The position numbers were made by a program, and so were the translations under genes. From Planctomycetota bacterium (GTDB lineage: Bacteria; Planctomycetota; Phycisphaerae; Sedimentisphaerales; Anaerobacaceae), in contig DUZJ01000018.1 in NCBI GenBank assembly GCA_013349615.1, forward strand, positions 1 to 50,324: a stretch of DNA of 50,324 bases, given 5' to 3'. The first letter of the stretch is position 1, and each line of letters opens with the position of its first letter. Under the pieces are notes generated by a model that worked only from the letters and a program-made list of their open reading frames with translations, was not told where the DNA came from and did no database searches. This document shows, piece by piece, positions 17,074-24,143 of this stretch.

Positions 17074-17322
17074 ATGATAAGTAATACATTAGCTTTTTTT
17101 ACTCCAGGGCCGATAGAGTTGATAGTTGTCCTGATGATTGCTCTTTTTTTTGTGGCCATTCCTGTTGCTTTGGTTGTCTTGCTTGCCATCTATGTTTCCA
17201 AAAGCAGCAAGGAAAGACAGAAACTTCATCAGAAAATGGCCGAACTAACCGATGAGCTAAAGCGGACTCAGGAACAAATGCAAGGCAAGAAAAAAGACGA
17301 ATCTTCGAACAAGTCAGGATGA
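17074..17322 (+). CDS. Small membrane protein with coiled-coil tail, paralog 3 of 3
   Basis: The 82-residue product has a longer membrane segment (IELIVVLMIALFFVAIPVALVVLLAIYV) and a more diverged coiled-coil tail (KERQKLHQKMAELTDELKRTQEQMQ). The leader AGGAAAGGAAAATGAA is again nearly the same. Its last codons overlap the end of the convergent prmC by nine bases. Function is unknown. Confidence 0.72.
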   Translation: MISNTLAFFTPGPIELIVVLMIALFFVAIPVALVVLLAIYVSKSSKERQKLHQKMAELTDELKRTQEQMQGKKKDESSNKSG

Positions 17323-18255
17323 CATTTTTCTTGCGGTTGCGATACGGTCGTTGTCGTGAAAATCCTTTTCGATTTTTATTTCGGCGAAGGCGCCGGCTTG
17401 TTCAAGCAGCTCTTTAATCACCGGTCCTTGTGCATATCCTATCTCCAACATCAACGCAGCATCTGGTTTTAGGAAGGCATCTACTTTATCAATAATTCTT
17501 CGGTATATATCCAAGCCGTCATCTCCTGCGAACAGAGCCAACTTCGGTTCATAATCCTTTACGTTCTTTTCAAGTTTCTCATACTCAGCTGCACTTACAT
17601 AAGGCGGATTGCAGACAATCAAGTCAAATTTGTCCACGTCCAACCGGGGGACAAGTGGTTCGAATAAATCGCCGCACAATAGTGTGATTCGGTCTTTTAG
17701 CTGATACTTCTCGATATTCTGTGCAGCGACATTCAGGGCGGCATCGCTGATATCTGTTGCGATTATCCGGGCATCGGGGAAATTTTTTGCGATTGCGACG
17801 GCGATACAGCCGCAGCCGGTACACAAATCGCAGACGAATTGAGTGCCGGTGCGAGCCCCGTTAGAAACGTCTTCTGTTCGCGTCATATTGCGCATTGGAG
17901 AATTTCTAACGGTGGGTGCTCGCAAAAATTCGATGGCACGTTCGACGAGCAATTCCGTCTCCGGCCGAGGTATCATACAATCAGGATTGAGTTCTAACTG
18001 CAAAGAGTAAAATTCGGTTTTGCCGGTCAGATAGCAAATCGGTTCGTTCCGGCCGGCCCGGTTTACTAAATCGTGCAATCTGTCCAGTTGGTCTTTAGCC
18101 ACAGGCTTGTCGAATCGCGTATATAATTCGATACGCTCCATTGCCAAAACGTGGCTGAGCAGAAGCTCGGCACTTAGGCGGGGCGAATCGATGCCCTTGC
18201 CGGTAAAGTGTTCGGTCATCCAGTTTAAGAGCTTTTGTATCGTCCAGGTCTGCAT
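17314..18255 (-). CDS. prmC: Peptide chain release factor N5-glutamine methyltransferase
   Basis: PrmC methylates the glutamine of the GGQ motif in release factors RF1 and RF2 using SAM. The 313-residue product has the N-terminal helical domain (residues 1-90, SPRLSAELLLSHVL, PICYLTGKTEFY), the SAM loop DLCTGCGCIAVAIA and the catalytic NPPYVS. The ATG at 18255 starts the known family alignment (MQTWTIQKLL). The open frame extends 136 codons further upstream, but that part is the dispersed repeat and not protein. About 24 residues between VERAIEFLR and QFVCDLC are not part of the family; they are encoded by an in-frame palindromic insert at 17851-17923. The frame is intact on both sides, so the enzyme may still work. 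Confidence 0.93.
   Translation of the reverse strand: MQTWTIQKLLNWMTEHFTGKGIDSPRLSAELLLSHVLAMERIELYTRFDKPVAKDQLDRLHDLVNRAGRNEPICYLTGKTEFYSLQLELNPDCMIPRPETELLVERAIEFLRAPTVRNSPMRNMTRTEDVSNGARTGTQFVCDLCTGCGCIAVAIAKNFPDARIIATDISDAALNVAAQNIEKYQLKDRITLLCGDLFEPLVPRLDVDKFDLIVCNPPYVSAAEYEKLEKNVKDYEPKLALFAGDDGLDIYRRIIDKVDAFLKPDAALMLEIGYAQGPVIKELLEQAGAFAEIKIEKDFHDNDRIATARKMSS
17851..17923. repeat. Palindromic element inserted in frame in prmC
   Basis: GCGAGCCCCGTTAGAAA at 17851-17867 is nearly the reverse complement of the 21 bases at 17903-17923 (TTTCTAACGG...TGCTCGC). The 35-base centre is different. The element adds about 24 codons, so it works like the protein-coding palindromic elements known from Rickettsia. 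No second copy was found in this window. Confidence 0.75.
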
Positions 18256-18339
18256 GGTGAGATTATAGCCGGGGCAAAGAAAAGTGAAAAACAAAAAGAA
18301 CTTAGAGAGACTCTGGGGCCAAAATAGGTTCGGCAAGCT

Positions 18340-19016
18340 CACTACAGATTGGGTTTGTTTTGGGTTTGTTTGGGTTTGTTTTGGCATTTTATTGGCTTTA
18401 ATTGGGTTTGATTGGGTTTGAATTGGGTTTGAATTGGGTTTGTTTTTCCCACGTTGACCAAGTGTCTTTTTTTCATAATCCACTGTTGAAACTCGGCTTA
18501 CGTTCATTTGGGCTTTTCGGAAATTGGGTTTGTTTTGCATAAAATGAGCGATTTGTAGTGCGCTCACTACAAATGTAGAGGGGAAATTAGTGAAAAGTGA
18601 GCTAAAATGCCTAAAGTGAGCTAAAGTTTGATTCTCGATGCTCGTGAGTAGTTCGTTGTTCATATTTCACAGTTCATTGGTTATTGGCCCCGCACCAATT
18701 AGTCGTGAGCCAAGCTCAATTGGTGCGGGGTCTGCGCTGCGCTACGAGATTCTCGATGCTCAAGAGTGGTAAAATGGGTAATTCTCATAAGGTGTTACAG
18801 CTTCGCTACAAGACTATTCATCATTAAACAATCATCATTTCCTTGTTTTTGGGCTTCTGTAAAAAAAAAGAAGCACCTCTATAAATGCACGGATGTGCGC
18901 GTTTGATGCGAAAAATGGCTTGTTTTTGACAGTATTTGCAGGATTAAGTTGTTGGTAATAAAGGAGTTAGAATTTTTTATTTTTATCAGATTTGGCCGGT
19001 TACTATGTGCGTTTTT
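18340..19016 (-). repeat. Dispersed repeat copy 2, inverted relative to copy 1
   Basis: Read on the minus strand this repeats the 85-685 element: GCGCACATAGTAA..., the GAAGCACC/GCTTC segment near 18855-18890, then TTTAGCTCACTTTAGGCA and the AAACCCAA-rich block at 18345-18650. Between its two blocks it carries the 18688-18730 hairpin where copy 1 carries another motif. It ends about 85 bases before the prmC start codon. Nearly the whole prmC-to-small-protein gap is this element plus degenerate repeats. Confidence 0.8.
18688..18730 (-). repeat. Hairpin repeat, copy A
   Basis: Perfect 13-bp arms, CCCCGCACCAATT and AATTGGTGCGGGG, surround a 17-base loop. On the minus strand the loop GAGCTTGGCTCACGACT is nearly the same as the plus-strand loop of copy B at 22291-22333. 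Confidence 0.8.
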
Positions 19017-19260
19017 GGTTGAAGAAACACGGACAAACACTGACTTTTTACGGACTAACACTGAAAAAACAGCGTAGAGAATGCGGAGGACGCAGAGTAA
19101 AGCTTAGCCACGAATTGACACGAATTACACGAATTTTTTAGACGCGGATTAGGAACAGACGCAAGATGCAAGACTCAAGATACAAGACACGAAGACATAA
19201 AGAAAAAATTAGACGCTGATTTCGCAGATTAACGCTGATTACATGGATTTATTGCCACGA
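19017..19260. repeat. Degenerate low-complexity repeat block
   Basis: The stretch is built of near-repeating phrases such as CACGAATT-GACACGAATT-ACACGAATT (19110-19135), CGCAGATTAACGCTGATT (19221-19240) and CAAGATGCAAGACTCAAGATACAAGAC (19161-19188). Similar phrases occur at 35890-35955 and 37180-37195. No gene is visible. Confidence 0.5.
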
Positions 19261-19308
19261 AAAAGCCCAAAATGCACAAAAGAGACAAAAAAAAGGCCAA
19301 AAAAGTAC

Positions 19309-19335
19309 CCCCGCACTAACCCTGTAAGTGCGGGG
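19309..19335 (-). terminator. Intrinsic terminator of the small secreted-protein gene
   Basis: CCCCGCACT and AGTGCGGGG form a 9-bp stem around a nine-base loop. On the minus strand it is followed by TACTTTTTTGG and a second T run, 14 bases after the stop codon at 19349. Confidence 0.7.
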
Positions 19336-19348
19336 CAGGTGGACACGT

Positions 19349-19639
19349 TTAATTTTTTCGATAAATTGAGCTAAGCAGAGCGGCTCTGTCGCGGTGTTGC
19401 TGCTGCCGGGGATTTCGGTCCTGTAACTTAGAAGTGGCTGCCGGTTGAAAATCATCCGGTGAAAGCTGACGTTTCGGCTGTGGATTCTCTGCGCTCGGCT
19501 GAATAGCCGAAGTACTGTCATCCTGTTGCTGTTTCTGTCCCACATCCGGAGATTTGGCAGGCCGGAGAACATAAACTCCAATAATGGCCGCAAAAACGAA
19601 AATTGTTAGTCCGGTTATTTTCAGCCAAAATATTTTCAT
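19349..19639 (-). CDS. Small single-pass membrane or secreted protein of unknown function
   Basis: The 96-residue product has an N-terminal hydrophobic segment (LKITGLTIFVFAAIIGVYVL) followed by a Q-, S- and P-rich polar region and a basic end (RALLSSIYRKN region). ATG at 19639 is chosen because AAAGG lies upstream; a TTG four codons earlier lacks a site. An intrinsic terminator follows directly, which supports a real transcript. I recognise no family. Confidence 0.5.
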   Translation of the reverse strand: MKIFWLKITGLTIFVFAAIIGVYVLRPAKSPDVGQKQQQDDSTSAIQPSAENPQPKRQLSPDDFQPAATSKLQDRNPRQQQHRDRAALLSSIYRKN

Positions 19640-19888
19640 GATTATTACCAACCTTTCATATTTGAAAGCAAATTTTGACTTTTAAAAACCTCAACTCAAA
19701 ATTGCTTTGCTTTCTGCTTAACAATTTGAGCACATTTGTTGGGATTCTTCTTGTTTTCAGTACAATTGGCCAGCTTCGCTAGGGCTTTTATAAATCCTGT
19801 GACTCTTTAGGATCATGCTTAAGATTCAATGTGTTTGTGCCTTTTTGGGCGTATATTTATTTGTGTATTATATGCTTTTTGACATTGC

Positions 19889-20479
19889 TTAGTCATTTAT
19901 TGTTACGCCAAGCGAAATCCTAACCTCCCAAAGAAGCTTTTTACTTGAAGACCTATATCGGCGTAATTCCGGTTCTTCACCAATTTCCAAAACATATCCT
20001 CCAATTATGCGAAATTTAACTATTTCCCTTTTATTCTTAAAAACATATATATCTATATACTCCTTGGTCTCGATACACCCCCTAGATGTCATCCGTGTAA
20101 AGCCACCCTTATTCATTACAGAGACCAAGCGTTCTATTATACGGCGATCATTTATGGTACTTTCTTCAGTAACACTTCCTTTTAATGTCATTAAGGAATT
20201 AACAATTTTCAGCTCTGTACAATCTTCTAAATTTTCAATCATTAATGAAATTTCTCTCCTTGTAGATATACTGAGTATGCTTACTATGAGAATGAATAAT
20301 ACAACTGAGCAAATACTCAATGCAATTATTATTCTATAGATTTTCAAATTAGCAAAGCCTAATAATATCATTTTATTGGCACAAACATTTCTAAGTACTA
20401 GTAGAAAAATAAATATGAGGATTGAAACACAAATTACCTTTACCGCTAAATCAATAACTATATGAAATTCCAATGCCAT
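19889..20479 (-). CDS. AT-rich membrane protein, candidate immunity partner of the Rhs gene
   Basis: The 196-residue protein has two clear N-terminal membrane helices (VKVICVSILIFIFLLVLR and IIIALSICSVVLFILIVSIL) and a soluble basic tail of about 120 residues. It starts with GAGAGG before the ATG, 72 bases after the end of the Rhs gene and on the same strand. Its AT-rich composition stands out from the housekeeping genes, consistent with transfer. Position directly after an Rhs C-terminus is where immunity genes usually lie, so I infer that role; no immunity family is recognised. Confidence 0.6.
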   Translation of the reverse strand: MALEFHIVIDLAVKVICVSILIFIFLLVLRNVCANKMILLGFANLKIYRIIIALSICSVVLFILIVSILSISTRREISLMIENLEDCTELKIVNSLMTLKGSVTEESTINDRRIIERLVSVMNKGGFTRMTSRGCIETKEYIDIYVFKNKREIVKFRIIGGYVLEIGEEPELRRYRSSSKKLLWEVRISLGVTIND

Positions 20480-20551
20480 CCTATAATCCTCTCATTGATT
20501 TAAGATGTAAATAACATTTTAAACCAAAAAGTTATAAACAGAAAAAAGTTG

Positions 20552-22021
20552 TCACCATCGGCGGAAGGGCCAAAACATACTCCACGGACTCCCTTTAGAA
20601 ATATTAAATACAGGATTCAATCCAGGAACGGCTAACCATAAATCGCCGTGAGAGAAGTAATCGGGGCCACGAGACTCCTTGAGTTCCAAATAAGTAAGAT
20701 TGTCAAATGCATCGACCTTGCGACCACCTGTCTGCGCTAGAAGCCAAATATATAATTTGTTACCGGAAGCTATATTGCAACCCCTCAAATGAATAGTCCC
20801 TTCCTTCTCTACGCTAGAAGCTATTCTTTTCCAAGCATCACTACCCCAATTTAGACCCTCGTCCCCTATTTCTTGCTTACCTTGATTCCTAACCCCGGCA
20901 TATCCATGATCAAAAATGTACAAATCATCTATCTCTATCTCCATTATCGTGCTGAGAATTGTTACAAGCTCAGCGGCATATTCTGGACTTGAAACATGAA
21001 ATGCCCAATCGAAATCATTTGCAGCATTTAGACGTTGTAAACCGCGTATACCTCCATCTCCGGTTCCATCATAAAGACCTACAGAATCTAAACCCCAAGG
21101 ATCAATAAGGTTAACCGGATCATTAAAACAATACAAGTACCTATGAAGAGTCAGTGGTTCTTTATATCGGCCGAAGACGGGATCGCGGGCGGTGAATCGG
21201 CTGATGTATGGGTCGTACTGACGAGCACGGAGATAATACTGGTCAATCTCCGTATCAAAGTACTGTCCCGTGAACATCATATTGTTGGTCAGTGTTCCTT
21301 CTTCTTCAAGGACTTCGCCAAAGGGTTCGTAGGTATAATATCTTACTACGCTTCCGGAGGTGTTAATAATTTGGCGCGTGGAGCCGAGCCGGTCGTGGAT
21401 ATAGAAATACCTCGCAGAAGAATAATCGCCATCGTGCCGGCAGAGTACCTGGCCGTTGGCGTAGATATAAGTCTTGAGGATAAGGCCGATATTCGGCTCA
21501 ATTTCCATTAATGTCGTCGGCAAACCGCCCACGATATCGACGATATATTTGTGTGTTGTTTCCGCAGCTCCATCTATAGATTGCTTCCAGATACGATTGC
21601 CGCCGGGGTCGTATCTTAAGCTAATTGATTTGGCGCCTTTTGTCGCAGAGCGGAGCTTATTGTCCCAATTATACTGAAGGGTTGTATCGGTGCCGTTAAT
21701 CATATCGTTAGCGGTCATATTGCCGTTATCATCCCAGCCGAGTGAGAACCCACGATTGTACATAGCTTTAATTTCATCTGAGGACAGCTCCCTGTCAAAT
21801 ATCATAACATCGTCGATTGCGCCGTTGAAATAAAGGTCATTACTTCGCCCATACACCACTCTGCATCCTATTGCCAAAGGCTGGGTAAGGTCAATGTCGG
21901 CTGCTGATGCATAAGATATATCTAAAGGAAGATTAAAGGTATCCGCATGCACCCTCATGTGGTACTTTTTTTCGCACATTATCAAACCACAAACCAGCAT
22001 TTCTCGTGCAACAATTTTCAT
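20552..22021 (-). CDS. Rhs core protein with DUF4347-like C-terminal domain, probably 5'-truncated
   Basis: The 489-residue product begins with only the end of a LamG domain (LYFNGAIDDVMIFDRELSSDEI), then the Rhs/YD core (GWDDNGNMTAND, YNWDNKLRSAT, YDPGGNRIWK) and the Rhs-associated core signature (YYLRARQYDPYISRFTARDP, NDPVNLIDPWGLD). The variable tip, from about residue 330, has YIFDHGYAG with His372 and HLRGCNIASG with Cys415. This hydrophobic strand-HG and strand-GC arrangement matches DUF4347 and recalls the His/Cys dyad of caspase-like peptidases. No signal peptide is present, so it may be a displaced Rhs tip cassette instead of a full toxin. AGGA lies upstream of the ATG. The next gene is a candidate immunity protein. 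Confidence 0.8.
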   Translation of the reverse strand: MKIVAREMLVCGLIMCEKKYHMRVHADTFNLPLDISYASAADIDLTQPLAIGCRVVYGRSNDLYFNGAIDDVMIFDRELSSDEIKAMYNRGFSLGWDDNGNMTANDMINGTDTTLQYNWDNKLRSATKGAKSISLRYDPGGNRIWKQSIDGAAETTHKYIVDIVGGLPTTLMEIEPNIGLILKTYIYANGQVLCRHDGDYSSARYFYIHDRLGSTRQIINTSGSVVRYYTYEPFGEVLEEEGTLTNNMMFTGQYFDTEIDQYYLRARQYDPYISRFTARDPVFGRYKEPLTLHRYLYCFNDPVNLIDPWGLDSVGLYDGTGDGGIRGLQRLNAANDFDWAFHVSSPEYAAELVTILSTIMEIEIDDLYIFDHGYAGVRNQGKQEIGDEGLNWGSDAWKRIASSVEKEGTIHLRGCNIASGNKLYIWLLAQTGGRKVDAFDNLTYLELKESRGPDYFSHGDLWLAVPGLNPVFNISKGSPWSMFWPFRRW

Positions 22022-22290
22022 ATCTCATATTTCCTGCAAACTTCAAGATGTCCGCATCACTCATTTAGTAAAGTAAAATAACACAAAAGAAGGGGAAAGG
22101 GAAAGAAAAAAAGGATTTTTAATCCCCCCCACCACAGGGGTGGCAATAATAATATTAAAAAACAAAATGTAAAATGTAAAAATGATGAGATTGCTTCGGC
22201 CTAAAAGGCAGGCCTCGCAATGACTAAAAAATAACATTAACTTTTTGATTCGCCTTCGGCGAAGCTATTTTAATAGATTCCTCCGCTTCG

Positions 22291-22333
22291 CCCCGCACCA
22301 ATTGAGCTTAGGCTCACGCCTAATTGGTGCGGG
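22291..22333 (+). repeat. Hairpin repeat, copy B
   Basis: CCCGCACCAATT and AATTGGTGCGGG form a 12-bp stem around a loop nearly the same as that of copy A at 18688-18730, but on the opposite strand. It sits in the 22022-22405 spacer, which also holds a C-rich hairpin near 22124-22143 and another GC hairpin near 22192-22220. No gene is visible in that spacer. Confidence 0.8.
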
Positions 22334-22383
22334 ACTTCGGTCGGAATGACAAGGGTTGAGAATGCTTCGGCGGAGGAATGAAA

Positions 22384-22402
22384 CCCCCGACAGTGCCGGG
22401 GG
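22384..22402. repeat. GC hairpin beside the left end of the IS110-type element
   Basis: CCCCCG and CGGGGG enclose seven bases, only three bases from the left inverted repeat at 22406. A comparable hairpin (CCCCG/CGGGG) lies just outside the other end at 24027-24045. Confidence 0.5.
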
Positions 22403-22748
22403 CTGATATGGAATGACCTTTGTCAAGGGATAAGATTTCAAATATTTTGTTGTTTTCTACATTTTATCAATGACACTTCAAGGTGCAGGCTGCTTCGACG
22501 ATGAATCAGTCTGATATTCGTGGATTAGTCCGCTATTGGCGGGCCAGAGCCGACATTGATATTCTTCGTCGGGAGCGTTTTGCCTTCTAAAATCGCGAGT
22601 CCAGTTCGCCAAAGGCGGACCTGTCGCATAGCCCCGTCGCATATTGCTCCTGTCGTGCCTGCACCTGTCAGTGTCATCCTTTTTCTCAACCTTCAAATCT
22701 CAAAAACCTTCGGAGGAGGGCTGATGAAAACAATAAAGTCATAGTCCA

Positions 22749-23873
22749 TCACGCCGCCTTTTCCTGGTTTCTTATCTGGTATTCTCTGAATACAGACCAT
22801 ATAAATCCTGCCAATTCTCTGGCTATCGCCACCGTCGCTTTGCACGGTATCTTACCAGAGTTAATAAGATGCCAGTAACGCTTTCGGAGCCGTTGTCCAG
22901 CTCGGTCAGCAATGTCTATCACCCATTGTGGCTGGTCTTTTCTTCGTTGCCTCAAGACCTTGCTTCTTGCGATGTATGGGTGCCGATAATGCCAGGCTGC
23001 TTCTATGAGCAAACGTCTGACGCGTTTATTACCCGTCTTGGTTATGGGGCCTTTGTGTTGTTTTTCACCGCTGGATGATTCGGATGGTGTAAGGCCAAGA
23101 TAGCTCATAAGCTCACCCGGACTGGAGAAACGGCCGAAATCGAATATTTCGGTGATTATGCCGATGGCGGTAAGGGTATCTATTCCGTGGAAGCAGCGCA
23201 GAAGGCCAACGGTTTCTTTATAAGGTTCGCTCTGTGCGAGTTGTTCTACTTGTTTGTCGAGAGAATCCAGACGCTGGATGCAATGCTGCATTTCTGTGAA
23301 GTAGCTGTCAAAGACATCTCGCAGTAGAGGCTGTTCAAACTCGAGAGAACGCAGCCAGCGAAGATGTTTCTGTGTCCAGTGCTCACCATCTGTGTAGACG
23401 TAGCCGTGACGGGTAAGAAATTTGAGTAGTTGATGGCGCAGCCTCTTTAGATTTTCCTGTGCAGCTTGCCTGCATCTGGTCAACTCGCGAGCTGCTTCCT
23501 GCTTCTGGTCTGGAGCATGTACCTCCGTGAGCAGCCCCGCCATGAGCATCGCAAGTAATTTCGTGGCATCCCTGCGGTCTGTCTTTACACGATCACCGGG
23601 TTTTATCGGTGTCAGGGATGGTGCGATGACCGCACATTTGCAACCCAGTACTTCTATTCTGCGTTTAAGAGTAAAACCACAAACACCAGCCTCATAGCAG
23701 AATACAACGTCTGCTGGTGCTTGCCTGGTGACCCTGGTGACCATCTTCTTGATGTCACGAGCAGTGTTCTTGACGACAAACCTGACAATCTGCTCATCAC
23801 CAGGGTAATGTAACGCGACTTTATGCTCCTTTTTGTGTGTGTCCATCGCTATATATGTTGTACAATCGCTCAT
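22749..23873 (-). CDS. IS110-family transposase (DEDD recombinase)
   Basis: The 374-residue enzyme has the RuvC-like DEDD residues Asp11 (IAMDTHK), Glu61 (CYEAGVCGF), Asp99 and Asp102 (KTDRRDATK). The C-terminal Transposase_20 domain has LLRCFHGIDTLTAIGI, FSSPGELMSYLGLTPSESSSGEK with the candidate catalytic serine at 266-268, and GNKRVRRLLIEAAWH. It cuts and joins DNA guided, in studied relatives, by an RNA from the element's non-coding end. The frame is intact and full length, so the element may be active. Confidence 0.93.
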   Translation of the reverse strand: MSDCTTYIAMDTHKKEHKVALHYPGDEQIVRFVVKNTARDIKKMVTRVTRQAPADVVFCYEAGVCGFTLKRRIEVLGCKCAVIAPSLTPIKPGDRVKTDRRDATKLLAMLMAGLLTEVHAPDQKQEAARELTRCRQAAQENLKRLRHQLLKFLTRHGYVYTDGEHWTQKHLRWLRSLEFEQPLLRDVFDSYFTEMQHCIQRLDSLDKQVEQLAQSEPYKETVGLLRCFHGIDTLTAIGIITEIFDFGRFSSPGELMSYLGLTPSESSSGEKQHKGPITKTGNKRVRRLLIEAAWHYRHPYIARSKVLRQRRKDQPQWVIDIADRAGQRLRKRYWHLINSGKIPCKATVAIARELAGFIWSVFREYQIRNQEKAA

Positions 23874-24003
23874 GACCGGCTCCTTTACGTTGTATGCGGC
23901 TCTGTTACCGCAAGGTTAATAATCCGCGATTTATGGTGGTTACGCACCACCTTGTCGCATGAGTCCTTTATCGGCTCGTGACGACGTTTACAATCACGGG
24001 GCC
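23874..24003 (-). ncRNA. Candidate bridge RNA of the IS110-type element
   Basis: The non-coding end upstream of the transposase can fold on the minus strand into two hairpins: GGTGGT/ACCACC with a five-base loop (23935-23951) and TGCGG/CCGCA with an eight-base loop (23895-23912). Bridge RNAs of IS110 relatives come from this position and have two guide loops. Assignment rests on position and folding only. Confidence 0.45.
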
Positions 24004-24026
24004 GGTCATTCCATATTTTCTAAAAA

Positions 24027-24110
24027 CCCCGCCCAGAGGACGGGGCTAAACATAAAGACAACCCGCGCAATAAATTGCGGGGGGTAAATCCCCCCACTAC
24101 AAAGGTGGGG
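24027..24110. repeat. Cluster of GC hairpins beside the right end of the element
   Basis: CCCCG/CGGGG at 24027-24045, GGGGGG/CCCCCC at 24079-24095 and CCCCAC/GTGGGG at 24092-24110 lie close together. The last resembles the C-rich hairpin at 22124-22143 on the other side of the insertion. Confidence 0.45.
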
Positions 24111-24143
24111 ACAATATAAAACGACGCAAAGTTATGGCTGTCC

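Larger units (their letters stand above)
22406..24016 (-). mobile_element. IS110-family insertion element, about 1.6 kb
   Basis: The transposase is enclosed by a perfect 13-bp inverted pair, ATATGGAATGACC at 22406-22418 and GGTCATTCCATAT at 24004-24016. There are 143 bases between the right repeat and the transposase start and 330 bases between its stop and the left repeat. Inverted ends are not universal in IS110 relatives, so the boundaries are provisional. The 3' part, 22419-22748, contains no clear gene. Confidence 0.6.

Noticed and set aside
18256..18663. 136 extra N-terminal codons on prmC
   Set aside because: They are repeat copy 2 read in frame; family similarity begins at MQTWTIQ (18255).
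22478..22696. A 72-codon minus-strand frame in the 3' part of the IS110-type element
   Set aside because: No ribosome site or family similarity; it may be a gene remnant but cannot be supported.
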